Below, piece by piece: positions 17,286-26,151 of a DNA stretch of 64,000 nucleotides. Made by a program: the position numbers and the translations under genes. Each line of letters opens with the position of its first letter. Position 1 is the first letter of the stretch. Below the pieces are notes generated by a model, which saw only the letters and a program-made list of their open reading frames with translations, searched no databases and had not been told where the DNA came from. The stretch is from Paenibacillus nuruki (GTDB taxonomy: Bacteria; Bacillota; Bacilli; Paenibacillales; Paenibacillaceae): positions 62,001 to 126,000 of the forward strand of contig NZ_MDER01000046.1 in assembly GCF_001721045.1 (NCBI RefSeq). Reading direction: 5' to 3'.

Positions 17286-18158
17286 ATGATGAATCGCAAA
17301 ACACTTTGGTTCTTTATGCTACCCGGACTGTTATTGTATACAGGGCTATTTATTTACCCGGCTCTATCTGGCTTATTTTATTCATTTACTAATTGGGATG
17401 GAGTCTCGACTTCGTATGATTTTGTAGGTATATCGAATTACAAAGATAGCTTCGATAGCATTGTATTCCGTAAAGCATTTTTTAATAATGTAAAGTTTAT
17501 GTTGACGGTTGTTATTATTCAGACGATCGTATCGTTAATTCTTGCACTTATTCTAGCTAAAAATACGCGTACCCGTGTATTTCTACGTGCGTTGTACTTT
17601 TTTCCAGCGATCTTATCTTCGGTATCTGTAGGGTTAATCTGGTCATTTATTTATGATCCTTCTTTAGGATTATTGAATACGGCATTAACAAGTGGTGGAC
17701 TGGAGCAATTTACAGCTAGCTGGACAGGAGATGCCAATATTGCGCTCTATGCGATTGCTTTTGTACAAATCTGGGCACATGCTGGACAGATGATGATCGT
17801 CTTTATTGCCGGTCTGCATGCGATTCCGGAAGAGTTGATGGAAGCAGCACGTATTGATGGAGCCACACGTTTTCAGATTTTCCGCAAAGTCACATGGCCA
17901 TTACTGGCACCATCTGCAACCATTGTGGTATCTTACACAACGATTCAATCATTCAAAGCGTTTGATTTGATCTTTGTTATGACAGATGGTGGACCGAACT
18001 ATGCAACAGAAATTCTGACGACCTATATTTATCATCTTGCCTTCTCTAACTATTCATTCGGTCTAGCTTCCGCAGGCTCAATGATATTCCTTGTTCTTCT
18101 AGGTCTATTGACGATGGCGCAATTCAAAGCTCTGCGTAGAGGCGGTGCTAACGGATGA
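17286..18158 (+). CDS. Sugar ABC transporter permease (MalF/UgpA-like)
   Basis: 290 residues, six membrane spans. The cytoplasmic EAA loop that docks the ATPase is EAARIDGATRFQIFRKVTWP. The N-terminus MLPGLLLYTGLFIYPALSGL is typical of CUT1 permease 1. It follows the binding-protein gene by 74 bp. An adjacent ATG one codon later is an equally possible start. Confidence 0.9.
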   Translation: MMNRKTLWFFMLPGLLLYTGLFIYPALSGLFYSFTNWDGVSTSYDFVGISNYKDSFDSIVFRKAFFNNVKFMLTVVIIQTIVSLILALILAKNTRTRVFLRALYFFPAILSSVSVGLIWSFIYDPSLGLLNTALTSGGLEQFTASWTGDANIALYAIAFVQIWAHAGQMMIVFIAGLHAIPEELMEAARIDGATRFQIFRKVTWPLLAPSATIVVSYTTIQSFKAFDLIFVMTDGGPNYATEILTTYIYHLAFSNYSFGLASAGSMIFLVLLGLLTMAQFKALRRGGANG

Positions 18159-18198
18159 TAGAACACCGAATAGACAAGCAGCAGGATGGTGATCTGCG

Positions 18199-19008
18199 AT
18201 GAAATGGATCGGACGTATAATTATGGTGCTGTATGCTCTTCTTGTAGCTGCACCCCTATATTTTGTAATGACTTCTTCGTTCAAAACCAGTCAGGCGTTT
18301 TTTGCTAATCCGTTAAGCTGGCCGAATCCGTGGACGATTCAAAACTTTGTATCCATTTTTGATGCTCAACCGATGTGGCAATATTTCTGGAATAGTGCCC
18401 GTGTCACACTGAGTACAGTTGCGCTAGATCTATTTCTAGGTAGTCTGATCGCTTATGCGATTATTCGTTTGGGTGGACGTATGGGAAGATATACTTTTGT
18501 TTATTTTGTGGCTGGATTGATTATCCCTTCACAAGTAAGTATGTTGCCTTTGTATTCATTAGTACGACAACTGGGCTGGTCTGATAATCTGGGAGCATTG
18601 ATTCTAGTGACCGCAGCAGGGTTATTACCTTTGACTGTATTTACATTAACCGGATTTATGGAAATGTTGAGTAAAGAAATGATGGAAGCTGGCAGTATAG
18701 ACGGTGCAAGCGAATGGAAAATTTATTGGCGCTTAATCTTGCCATTATCGGGTCCTTCACTTGCAGCAACAGCAGCGTTCTTGTTCGTTATGGTCTGGAA
18801 TGATCTGTTGATACCAATGTTACTCATTAACAGTACCGACAAATTAACATTACCACTAGCTCTAATGCAGTTCCGTGGTGAATATGTTACAGATTACACA
18901 TTGCTGTTAACCGGAGTGGTCATCACCGCAGTTCCTATGGTGATATTGTTTATTTTCTTACAGCGATTCTTCGTTACAGGAATGACAGCAGGTTCTGTTA
19001 AAGGGTAA
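18199..19008 (+). CDS. Sugar ABC transporter permease (MalG/UgpE-like)
   Basis: 269 residues, six spans. The EAA loop is EAGSIDGASEWKIYWRLILP, and the C-terminus QRFFVTGMTAGSVKG is the standard ending of CUT1 permease 2. It forms the translocation channel with the upstream permease. The operon closes with a strong terminator. Confidence 0.9.
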   Translation: MKWIGRIIMVLYALLVAAPLYFVMTSSFKTSQAFFANPLSWPNPWTIQNFVSIFDAQPMWQYFWNSARVTLSTVALDLFLGSLIAYAIIRLGGRMGRYTFVYFVAGLIIPSQVSMLPLYSLVRQLGWSDNLGALILVTAAGLLPLTVFTLTGFMEMLSKEMMEAGSIDGASEWKIYWRLILPLSGPSLAATAAFLFVMVWNDLLIPMLLINSTDKLTLPLALMQFRGEYVTDYTLLLTGVVITAVPMVILFIFLQRFFVTGMTAGSVKG

Positions 19009-19040
19009 TTTAGTATGTAGTACGCATAGGAAGTATAACT

Positions 19041-19091
19041 AAAAAGCCAGTTTGCCAAGAGTTCAATACTCAAGGTGAGCTGGCTTTTTGG
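19041..19091. terminator. Bidirectional terminator after the sugar ABC operon
   Basis: AAAAAGCCAG and CTGGCTTTTT enclose an inner stem (TTGCCAAG against CAAGGTGAG). It lies between convergent units. Confidence 0.8.
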
Positions 19092-19148
19092 GATATATTC
19101 CATTAAACGAATACTTGGACTACTATATGGGAAGCAACCGTACATATA

Positions 19149-19829
19149 CTATTTTACTAATTGTTGACGAATAGCAGTGACTACGGCTTGTGTACGGTCT
19201 TTGACACCTAGCTTCTGGATAATATTATGGACATGCGTTTTGATTGTACTTTCAGATACATATAAGTCTTCGGCAATCTCAAAATTACGTCGACCATATG
19301 CCATCGCTTGCAACACTTCTAACTCACGATCGGTTAATGGTTCCAGTACAGGCGCAGGGATATAGGAAGAATTAGGTGGATAAGCCGATTCATTTTCACC
19401 AAGCAATTGAATTAAGGCTCCACCCGCAGTTGTACTGTTATAGATTGCGCCACCTGCTAGAATGGAGCGAATACCTACAATCATTTCATTCATATCAATA
19501 TCTTTGAGCAAATAGCCTGAAGCTCCTGCACGAATACCATCGATTACATAATCTTGAACATCAAATGTTGTTAGTAAAATAATTTTAATCTCCGGGTGCA
19601 CTGAAAGAATATGACGGGTTGCGTCTATCCCTGACAACTCGGGCATTTGTATATCCATAAGAATCAGATGCGGACGATAGCGCAAAGCCAAATCGATCGC
19701 TTCTTGACCGGTAGCTGCTTCGGTGACAACTTGCATATCTGTTTGTAGATCAAGTACATAACGAATCCCCTGACGGATAAGAGCTTGATCATCTGCTAGC
19801 ATAATACGTATAGGCTCTGTTGAACTCAT
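19149..19829 (-). CDS. NarL/LuxR-type response regulator
   Basis: 226 residues. Receiver domain 1-125 with acidic pocket ADD (13-14), phospho-acceptor Asp59 (LMDIQMP), Thr and Lys switch residues (LLTTF; LLKD). C-terminal LuxR helix-turn-helix 155-225 (LTDRELEVLQAMAYGRRN, ESTIKTHVHNIIQKLGVKDRT). It is encoded just downstream of its presumed kinase, 22 bp apart. Organisation and family resemble LiaR, DesR and YvfU. No obvious target operon adjoins. Confidence 0.9.
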   Translation of the reverse strand: MSSTEPIRIMLADDQALIRQGIRYVLDLQTDMQVVTEAATGQEAIDLALRYRPHLILMDIQMPELSGIDATRHILSVHPEIKIILLTTFDVQDYVIDGIRAGASGYLLKDIDMNEMIVGIRSILAGGAIYNSTTAGGALIQLLGENESAYPPNSSYIPAPVLEPLTDRELEVLQAMAYGRRNFEIAEDLYVSESTIKTHVHNIIQKLGVKDRTQAVVTAIRQQLVK

Positions 19830-19851
19830 ATAGAGATTCTCCTTGATTCAT

Positions 19852-21030
19852 TTAATTTTTGGATAGAGATGTATTGGATAGTGGCAATGTCACTTTGATC
19901 CAAAGACCACCTTGCGGGCGAGCAGCAAATGTACAATTTCCATGAATCGTTTCACAACGACGAATCATATTTTGAATACCGAATCCATACTGTAAAGGAT
20001 GTTCTCTTCGATATTTACCATCGTCTGCGATGGATAGCTGAACATGTTGAGCAGTTTCAGTAATGGTAACATCTACAGTACTTGCTTCTGCATGACGAAT
20101 AATATTGGTTAACGATTCTTGCAATACACGATAAAGTACACTATCAATCATTTCGCCCCAGATGCTAAAAGTACCCTGACTATCAAAATGTAGTTCTAAT
20201 CCAGCACGATGAGTAATCTGAGATGCTAATTCTTGCAGACCTTCTACGCCACCTTCATGAACAGACCAATCTTTGACCACGCTACGTACTTCAGCCAGAC
20301 CTTGTCTGGAGACATCTAGCAATTGATCGACTGTTGATTCAGCACGATCAGGATCTTGTTTGATCATCCATTTCAGCGCTTGCATTTGTACAATAAGAGA
20401 CGTGAAATGATGCCCTAATCCATCATGAATTTCTCCAGCAATCCGTGTACGTTCAGTCAATGCTGCATACCGTATCGATTGTACGGTGCTGTCTTGTAAT
20501 TCTTTATAGGTTCGTTGTAATTCCAGATGAACTTGTTCCAATTCTGTTAGTTGTTCACTGTTGATTTTTAATACTCTAATATAACGGCTAAGACTATGAA
20601 TTCCAAAATAAATACTTGCTAATACGATAATTAGACTGTACGGATAACCATTATCCAAGCCAGAATTCAACATCACCAAGCCGACAATAATCAGAACCAC
20701 TGTAGCGACTTTTTGTTCACGACTGGAGATAAAGCTTAGAATAACAAACCATGCCCAGAGCACGGAGTTATAATCTTGAGGTTCTTTGGATATATAAGCA
20801 GAAAGCCAGATCATTGAAAATAAAAATACGGTAAAGATGACAATATGCATAATCGTAAGTCTAAAATTAGACCAGAGCATAGCTACATAAAAACACATCG
20901 TTATAAAAAAGATCAACCAGACTAGAAAAGAATGATCCATATAATAAATAGTAAGATTATAAATAATAATCATAGAGAGTAACAATCGAAATAAAAATAA
21001 ATATTTGGAGAAATCTTGTGATTTTTGCAA
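19852..21030 (-). CDS. Sensor histidine kinase, HisKA_3 type
   Basis: About 392 residues. I favour the TTG at 21028-21030, seven bases after GGAAG, over the TTG six codons earlier, which precedes that site. Five or six N-terminal spans (about 10-165) form the sensor. A coiled linker (LTELEQVHLELQRTYKEL) leads to the HisKA_3 motif EIHDGLGHHFTSL with the phospho-His, then the N box ESLTNIIRHAEAS and G box GFGIQNM of the ATPase. It should phosphorylate the adjacent response regulator. The stimulus is unknown; membrane-embedded sensors of this type often detect envelope or lipid stress. Confidence 0.88.
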   Translation of the reverse strand: MQKSQDFSKYLFLFRLLLSMIIIYNLTIYYMDHSFLVWLIFFITMCFYVAMLWSNFRLTIMHIVIFTVFLFSMIWLSAYISKEPQDYNSVLWAWFVILSFISSREQKVATVVLIIVGLVMLNSGLDNGYPYSLIIVLASIYFGIHSLSRYIRVLKINSEQLTELEQVHLELQRTYKELQDSTVQSIRYAALTERTRIAGEIHDGLGHHFTSLIVQMQALKWMIKQDPDRAESTVDQLLDVSRQGLAEVRSVVKDWSVHEGGVEGLQELASQITHRAGLELHFDSQGTFSIWGEMIDSVLYRVLQESLTNIIRHAEASTVDVTITETAQHVQLSIADDGKYRREHPLQYGFGIQNMIRRCETIHGNCTFAARPQGGLWIKVTLPLSNTSLSKN

Positions 21031-21308
21031 CAGGATACTTCCTTTCAAATCTAATACGTATCTTTATTTTATCATTTCTATTGAAACGAGTTAGATTTAA
21101 ATATAACACGATCTTGCTAACTGTTATTATGCCTATGCAGTATATTCAACTATATCGTAACACAACCCTTTTTTCTTCATCATCAAGATGGGTTTTGAAA
21201 AGTGAAAAATCAATCGCTAGGTGGAGGTGAAACCGTCGATATTCAACAATAGAGTAGAGTGATAGAAATTTTGGATATATGTATAGAATGTATTGATATA
21301 GTAACCAA
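21031..21308. other. Intergenic region between kinase and ytnI-like gene
   Basis: AT-rich. An AACCC...GGGTT pairing near 21165-21195 is weak. No convincing ORF was found. The promoter of the downstream unit is annotated separately. Confidence 0.35.
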
Positions 21309-21375
21309 TTGACGCTATAGACCAGAGGGTGCTAGACTTTATATCATCTTAACCGACTTAATGGGTCGGAATTAT
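21309..21375 (+). promoter_or_regulatory. ytnIJ promoter and cysteine-regulon operator
   Basis: TTGACG (21309-21314), 18 nt, TAGACT (21333-21338). Fourteen nt further on is CCGAC (21353-21357), then an overlapping inverted arm GTCGG and the core GGAATTAT (21368-21375). The core and its spacing recur upstream of three other sulfur or peptide operons. GGAATTA is, as I recall, the conserved half of CymR boxes in B. subtilis. Confidence 0.5.
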
Positions 21376-21443
21376 AAGGTATAAAATGTGATTCAATTTC
21401 ATGCTTATTTGATGTACAACCTATATTAGAGGAGGATACAGAT

Positions 21444-21758
21444 ATGTCATTAACGATTGAAACAACCGCGAATCCAGGTCAACATATTATTTTGTGGAGT
21501 AAAACAGGGTGTCATTTCTGTGGTGAGATCAAAAATTATTTGGAACTAAATCATCATCATTATATCAATCTCGATGTAGCTGACAACGATGGTCTACGGG
21601 ATGTATTAGAAGCTAAATATGGTATTCGTCATGTTCCTGTGGTCGAGGTTGGTCGCAATGGAACCTATACAGCTTTTTTAGAAACAGATCTAGAAGGGCT
21701 GGCTCGTTTGTTAGCAGAAGAAGCAGAAGCAGCTCATTCTTCCGTAGAGATTGCTTAA
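21444..21758 (+). CDS. ytnI: Glutaredoxin-like protein, YtnI (CmoI) type
   Basis: 104 residues of thioredoxin fold. The redox motif is CHFC at 23-26, and a cis-proline occurs in HVPVVEVG. In B. subtilis ytnI lies directly before ytnJ in the ytmI operon, as here (100 bp gap), and takes part in salvage of S-alkylcysteines, probably handling reductant or a persulfide/sulfenate product. The precise reaction is not established to my knowledge. Promoter and putative CymR-like operator lie upstream. Confidence 0.8.
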   Translation: MSLTIETTANPGQHIILWSKTGCHFCGEIKNYLELNHHHYINLDVADNDGLRDVLEAKYGIRHVPVVEVGRNGTYTAFLETDLEGLARLLAEEAEAAHSSVEIA

Positions 21759-21858
21759 CGATCAGACTTTAATAGATACACGAAATAGATTCAAGCTAAG
21801 TATGGATGATCCATCTGGTTATGATTTTAAAATAATAGAGTAAAAGGGGCGAACAAGA

Positions 21859-23190
21859 ATGAGTGAAAATAAGCGACAACTGAAATTTGGAGCGATTGTA
21901 CACGGGATTGGTGGCAGTATGTCTACATGGCGTCATCCAGAGGTACAGAGCGATGCGAGTGTAAGCTTTGACTTTTACAAACGGCAGACGCTCAAAGCAG
22001 AAGAAGGAAAGTTCGATCTGGTCTTTATTGCAGATGGATTGTTTATCAATGAAAAGTCATTGCCTCATTTCTTGAATCGCTTTGAACCGGTAACGATATT
22101 ATCTGCTTTGGCGGCAGTTACTTCCCATATTGGATTAGTAGGAACGATCTCGACCAGTTATAGCGAGCCTTTTACGGTAGCCCGTCAATTGTCTTCAATT
22201 GATCATATTAGTGGGGGACGTGCTGGCTGGAATGTAGTGACATCGCCACTGGAAGGATCAGCACGCAATTATAGTCGTGGCGATCATCCTTCTCATCCAG
22301 AACGATACAAGATTGCGGCAGAATATCTGGAAGTGACCAAAGGACTATGGGATTCATGGGAAGAAGATGCTTTTGTACGGGATAAAGAGTCTGGTGTATT
22401 TTTCGATCCTGAGAAGCTACATACTCTTAATCATCAAGGTGAATATTTTTCAGTACAAGGGCCGCTTAATATCGGACGATCTCGTCAAGGACAACCTGTT
22501 ATTTTCCAAGCAGGTTCTTCGGAAGATGGCAAAAACTTAGCTGCACAATCAGCAGATGCGATCTTTACCGGTCAGGAGACACTAGCGGATGCACAAGCAT
22601 TCTATGAAGATGTGAAAAAGCGTGCTATTCAATATGGGCGAAATGAAGAGGAGTTGCTGATTTTGCCAGGTATCTCACCGATTATTGGCAGAACGGAAGC
22701 AGAAGCAGAGCAGAAATATCGGGAGATCGCCGATCTGGTAACGATTGATAAAGCTCTTGATTTTCTAGGACGCTTTTTTGACCATCATGACTTTTCTCAA
22801 TATCCGTTAGATGAACCTTTTCCAGAGTTAAATGATATTGGTAGTAATAGCTTCCGCAGTGGAACAGACAAGATTAAAAAAGATGCACGTGAGCGTGGGC
22901 TGACTTTACGTGAAGTAGCATTACAAGCAGCGACACCGCGTGGGAACTTTATCGGTACACCGGAACAAGTGGCTAATCAGATCGAAGAATGGTTTGAACG
23001 CAAAGGATCAGATGGATTTATTATTCACTCCGATCTTCCAAGTGGTCTACATGATTTTGTAGATTTGGTTGTGCCGATTCTGCAAGCCAAAGGTATTTAT
23101 CGTCAAGATTATGAATATGAGACTTTACGCGAAAATCTAGGCGTGCCTATTCCACAGAATCGATATCAGACGAAAACGGTTAATGTCTAA
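21859..23190 (+). CDS. ytnJ: FMN-dependent monooxygenase YtnJ/CmoJ (NtaA/SnaA/DszA family)
   Basis: 443 residues of bacterial-luciferase TIM-barrel fold, NtaA/SnaA/DszA branch. Signatures: GAIVHGIGG at the N-terminus, [11 protein letters not shown], the block [23 protein letters not shown] and [17 protein letters not shown] near the end. It uses FMNH2 and O2. B. subtilis YtnJ (renamed CmoJ) has been described as a C-S monooxygenase acting on alkylcysteine sulfoxides. The neighbouring ytnI-like gene and the sulfur transporter cluster downstream support the same role. A reductase partner must supply FMNH2. Confidence 0.88.
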   Translation: MSENKRQLKFGAIVHGIGGSMSTWRHPEVQSDASVSFDFYKRQTLKAEEGKFDLVFIADGLFINEKSLPHFLNRFEPVTILSALAAVTSHIGLVGTISTSYSEPFTVARQLSSIDHISGGRAGWNVVTSPLEGSARNYSRGDHPSHPERYKIAAEYLEVTKGLWDSWEEDAFVRDKESGVFFDPEKLHTLNHQGEYFSVQGPLNIGRSRQGQPVIFQAGSSEDGKNLAAQSADAIFTGQETLADAQAFYEDVKKRAIQYGRNEEELLILPGISPIIGRTEAEAEQKYREIADLVTIDKALDFLGRFFDHHDFSQYPLDEPFPELNDIGSNSFRSGTDKIKKDARERGLTLREVALQAATPRGNFIGTPEQVANQIEEWFERKGSDGFIIHSDLPSGLHDFVDLVVPILQAKGIYRQDYEYETLRENLGVPIPQNRYQTKTVNV

Positions 23191-23267
23191 ATCGTATTTT
23201 GATTAATAGATGAACTGAAATAAAAAGGTCAATGATTTTCCCAAAATGATTATAAGTCCAAGAAGTG

Positions 23268-23310
23268 CCCGTTACTCCTGATCCCAGTGGTCATAAGGGG
23301 TTGCGGGTTA
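23268..23310 (+). terminator. Stem-loop after ytnJ, probable terminator
   Basis: CCCGTTACTCCT (23268-23279) pairs with AGGGGTTGCGGG (23296-23307): 11 of 12 positions, two wobble, one mismatch. TTATTT follows, a weak T tract. It lies between ytnJ and the LysR promoter. Confidence 0.5.
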
Positions 23311-23332
23311 TTTCAAATCGCTTGCTATCCCG

Positions 23333-23361
23333 TTGACAAGTGTCAAAACAGGGAATATGAT
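23333..23361 (+). promoter_or_regulatory. Consensus promoter of the LysR gene with palindrome on -35
   Basis: TTGACA (23333-23338), 17 nt, TATGAT (23356-23361). The -35 forms half of the perfect palindrome TTGACA-AG-TGTCAA (23333-23346), a likely repressor or autoregulatory site. It also shows that translation cannot begin at the TTG at 23333, since that is the -35 box. Confidence 0.7.
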
Positions 23362-23407
23362 ACATAAAACCAAGTTAGTTAATGGGAAAAGTAAGAAAGG
23401 GGATGGA

Positions 23408-24334
23408 ATGATGAATATTGAAAATATAGAGGCATTTGTCTATATCAACCATTATGGAAGTTTTAACAAAGCGGCAGAAGTATTATTCCTTTCTCAACCG
23501 TCTGTATCCGCACGCATCCAGACATTAGAAAGAGAACTTGGCTGCAAATTATTCGAACGTCTGGGTAGACAGATTCTGCTGACAGAAGAAGGCAGAAGAT
23601 TTCTACCTTATGCCCAACAAGTATTGCAAGTGATCCAAAAAGGCAAACAACGTATCCAAACAGCCAAAGCAACACCACAGGAGCTGACGATTGGTTGTAC
23701 AGTAGCAGTCTCTAATTACGTCATCCCTGAACTGCTTCCCAAACTCAAACAAAAATATCCACAAACCAATTTCAAGTTGATCACCTCGACAACGGATCAA
23801 CTACTGCATAAATTAATGAACAAAGAAATCGATATCGGATTTGTACGCAAAGTCATGCATCCTGCGATTCGCACCGTTTCTTTTTACGAAGATCCGATTT
23901 CATTATACGTCTATAAAGATCATCCTTTTGTGCAAAAAGGACGTGCTACTATAGCATCATTACAAGAACAACCTTTGATTTTCTTTGAATGCGGATCATT
24001 AGACTGGCTTCGGATTCATCGTGTATTTGAAACACTTGAATTCCCACCGGATATCGCTTTTCACGTCGATCATTCAGAAACCGCCAAAAAATTAGTACTC
24101 CAAAAAGCAGGCATAGCCTTCTTACCCGGACTGAGTGTTCACGAAGAAGTGATGCGTGGCGATCTAGTACCAATCTATATTCCAGAAGTAACAGGTATCT
24201 CTCTACAAACCAGCCTAATCACACTAAAAGAACAACCATCTACATTCGCCACAACACTAGCCGAATTACTACACGAAAACGACTACTTCCGTAGCCAACA
24301 ACCTGACCATTCTCTGCTTCATTCAACCATCTAA
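23408..24334 (+). CDS. ytlI: LysR-family regulator, YtlI/CysL-like
   Basis: About 308 residues. The start is one of two tandem ATGs (23408, 23411) after AAAGGGG. Upstream codons overlap the promoter and are excluded. Winged helix residues 1-60 (MNIENIEAFVYINHYGSFNKAAEVLFLSQPSVSARIQTLE in family pattern) precede the inducer-binding domain (90-295). In B. subtilis the LysR protein YtlI activates the ytmI sulfur-salvage operon and is itself under CymR. Location between ytnIJ and the tcy operon supports that identity. The second half is rich in A and C on the coding strand, unlike its neighbours. Confidence 0.78.
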   Translation: MMNIENIEAFVYINHYGSFNKAAEVLFLSQPSVSARIQTLERELGCKLFERLGRQILLTEEGRRFLPYAQQVLQVIQKGKQRIQTAKATPQELTIGCTVAVSNYVIPELLPKLKQKYPQTNFKLITSTTDQLLHKLMNKEIDIGFVRKVMHPAIRTVSFYEDPISLYVYKDHPFVQKGRATIASLQEQPLIFFECGSLDWLRIHRVFETLEFPPDIAFHVDHSETAKKLVLQKAGIAFLPGLSVHEEVMRGDLVPIYIPEVTGISLQTSLITLKEQPSTFATTLAELLHENDYFRSQQPDHSLLHSTI

Positions 24335-24860
24335 CGAAACAGAGTAGAAGAAGAGATAAAAGCCAAAAGCCATCTTTCTGAAAATCAATAACAAATAGAA
24401 CATCAAAAGTAATCACAAACCAATTCAAACCCATATTTCATAGCAAATCAGTAACCTATAGAAGAAATCAATACAAAGATTAAACCAAAAATCAAACCAA
24501 AAATCACTCAAGTATATGCTCATTTATAGAAAAGGAACAAAGGTAAATAGAAAAGAAAAAAGATAATAAAAAGAATATCCCATTTTCAAAACTATTATAC
24601 TAATCATTACTCTCAAACAATAAGCTCTATTCTATAAACACTCTATCTAAACCAGTACTCGCCTAATCATTCAAGATTAATGTATCGAAACCAACATCCA
24701 ATTCAAAAATAAAACAAGCTAATGAGCATTACAACTCATTGATCGAACCAAATTATCTCTAACCGTAGGCCCAATCTTTCAAACTAACATCATCCTTATT
24801 CTTACTGCTACCCTCCCCACAAGGGGAAAAATGCATCTCCCAAGTTAGCATTTCATATGT
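24335..24860. other. Long AT-rich, A+C-skewed intergenic stretch
   Basis: About 525 bases without a supportable gene. The plus strand is strikingly rich in A and C and poor in G, with recurrent AACCAAAAATCAAACCAAAAATC-like runs (a short direct repeat near 24483-24508). CCCC...GGGG near 24812-24826 forms a small hairpin. No promoter or ORF was found. Confidence 0.4.
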
Positions 24861-24862
24861 CA

Positions 24863-25060
24863 CCATCCTCCCACCAATGCACAAGCGAAGAGGGAAGATT
24901 CATTCTGAAAGAGCTACAAGCTTTCTTTAGAAAGCTACTTCGTAAGCATATGCTTAGTTCGCCTTTAAAAGAATATCCCCACCGCAAAGCGGTAAATTCA
25001 AGGGATATTCTTTTACCAGCGACGACAAGAAGAATCTACCCTCATAGCGCCTGTAACTCT
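24863..25060 (-). repeat. Structured palindromic element, copy A
   Basis: Read on the minus strand. The outer stem pairs 25028-25037 with 24897-24907 (10 bp, one bulge). The inner stem TAAAAGAATATCCC / GGGATATTCTTTTA (24966-24979 with 25002-25015) is 14 bp and perfect. Its apex is ACCGC-N3-GCGGT (24981-24993). A third branch (24915-24958) is enlarged and contains AGCTTTC-TTTA-GAAAGCT and TAAGCATATGCTTA. Blocks identical to copy B at 38.8 kb: TTCTTGTCGTCGCTG (25017-25031), a 32-nt apical block with one mismatch (24975-25006), AAAGGCGA (24959-24966) and GCTCTTTCAGAA (24903-24914). Structured RNA or structured mobile repeat. Confidence 0.75.
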
Positions 25061-25145
25061 ATTGCACCAACCCACTCACAATTTTTCCCCCTCCACCTAT
25101 TGATTTGTTCAATACACCGATACAACTTTCCTATTGTTCAAGTCA

Positions 25146-25212
25146 TTGACGCTACGGGAGGACGATGATAGATTTATCACATGCTAAATCCGATTAAGTT
25201 GATATGAATTAG
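25146..25212 (+). promoter_or_regulatory. tcy operon promoter and operator-like element
   Basis: TTGACG (25146-25151), 17 nt, TAGATT (25169-25174). Sixteen nt later CCGATTAAG begins (25190), with TGAATTAG 15 nt after the CC. This parallels the ytnI promoter, which even shares TTGACGCTA. The GGAATTAT core is matched at only 6 of 8 positions, so the operator call is weak. Confidence 0.4.
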
Positions 25213-25225
25213 GGGGAAGAGAAAT

Positions 25226-26116
25226 ATGAGAAGAAAAACAGGAGTAACCGTACTAACATTATGGGTAGCTATATTGATGCTGGTACTATCAGGGTGCGCA
25301 TCCGTTAGTGAATCCAGTGGAGGTTCCGCAGGGGGAACATCTTCTGCATCAGATAGTAATAACGCAACAGCTTCTACAGGCGGTGTGAAGAAGATCATCG
25401 TCGGTACAGGTACAGGATTCCCCAATGTCTGCTTTATTGATGAGAATGGAAAGCTGACTGGTTATGACGTTGAATTGGTACGTGAGATCGACAAGCGCTT
25501 GCCCGATGTAGAATTTGAATTTAAAACGATGGAATTCTCAAATCTGTTATTAAGCTTAGAAACGAACAAAATTGATTTTGTCGCTCACCAGATGGAGACC
25601 AATCCTGAACGTGAACAAAAATATCTATTTAACAAAGTACCATATAGCATTTTTCTTAACCGTGTAACTGTGGCTAAAGACAATAATACGATTAAAGGAT
25701 TGGATGATCTGGTGGGTAAAAAAGTGCTCACAGGGGCTACAAGTAATGCAGCTTACCTACTTAATGAATACAATAAGACACATAACAACGGTATAGATGT
25801 TGTTTATACGAGTGGTGCGGCAAACGATACGGTACAGCAAATTGTATCGGGACGTGTCGATGCAACGATTACGACTGATTTTGCGAATCGTTTTAATACC
25901 GATGCTGATGGAAATGTGGCACTCAAAACAGTAGGCGAACCGTTAAATCAATCCAATGTATTTTTTGTTTTCCGCAAAGATGAACAACCTCTTTCTGACG
26001 AGATTGATAAAGCGATCACTGAAATTAAAGCAGATGGAACATTAAAAAAATTAAGCGAGCAATGGTTAGGCGATGACTTCACCCAAACACTTGAAGAAGC
26101 TAAAGTTGCAAAATAA
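25226..26116 (+). CDS. Cystine-type ABC substrate-binding lipoprotein (TcyJ/TcyK-like)
   Basis: 296 residues with lipobox LSGC (Cys about 24). SBP family 3 amino-acid-binding fold: IIVGTGTGFPNVCFIDENGK, LTGYDVELVREID, then FEFKTMEFSNLLLSL and GRVDATITTDFANRF. It matches the TcyJ/TcyK proteins of the B. subtilis ytmI operon, which bind L-cystine and related S-compounds, and it heads the same permease-permease-ATPase-ytmO order. B. subtilis has two such proteins; here there is one. A GGGGGAAGAG site precedes the ATG. Confidence 0.88.
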   Translation: MRRKTGVTVLTLWVAILMLVLSGCASVSESSGGSAGGTSSASDSNNATASTGGVKKIIVGTGTGFPNVCFIDENGKLTGYDVELVREIDKRLPDVEFEFKTMEFSNLLLSLETNKIDFVAHQMETNPEREQKYLFNKVPYSIFLNRVTVAKDNNTIKGLDDLVGKKVLTGATSNAAYLLNEYNKTHNNGIDVVYTSGAANDTVQQIVSGRVDATITTDFANRFNTDADGNVALKTVGEPLNQSNVFFVFRKDEQPLSDEIDKAITEIKADGTLKKLSEQWLGDDFTQTLEEAKVAK

Positions 26117-26151
26117 ACGATGAATAGCTAGTAGAAAGGAGCAAATCATAC

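Noticed and set aside
23268-23310. Stem-loop after ytnJ considered as a T-box or S-box riboswitch for the LysR gene
   Set aside because: Too short and lacking T-box or S-box signatures; the LysR promoter lies downstream of it, so it is not in that gene's leader.
24857-25168. A 103-codon ORF through structured element copy A
   Set aside because: It runs antisense to the element's conserved orientation, lacks a ribosome site and resembles no protein. Stem pairing explains its openness better.
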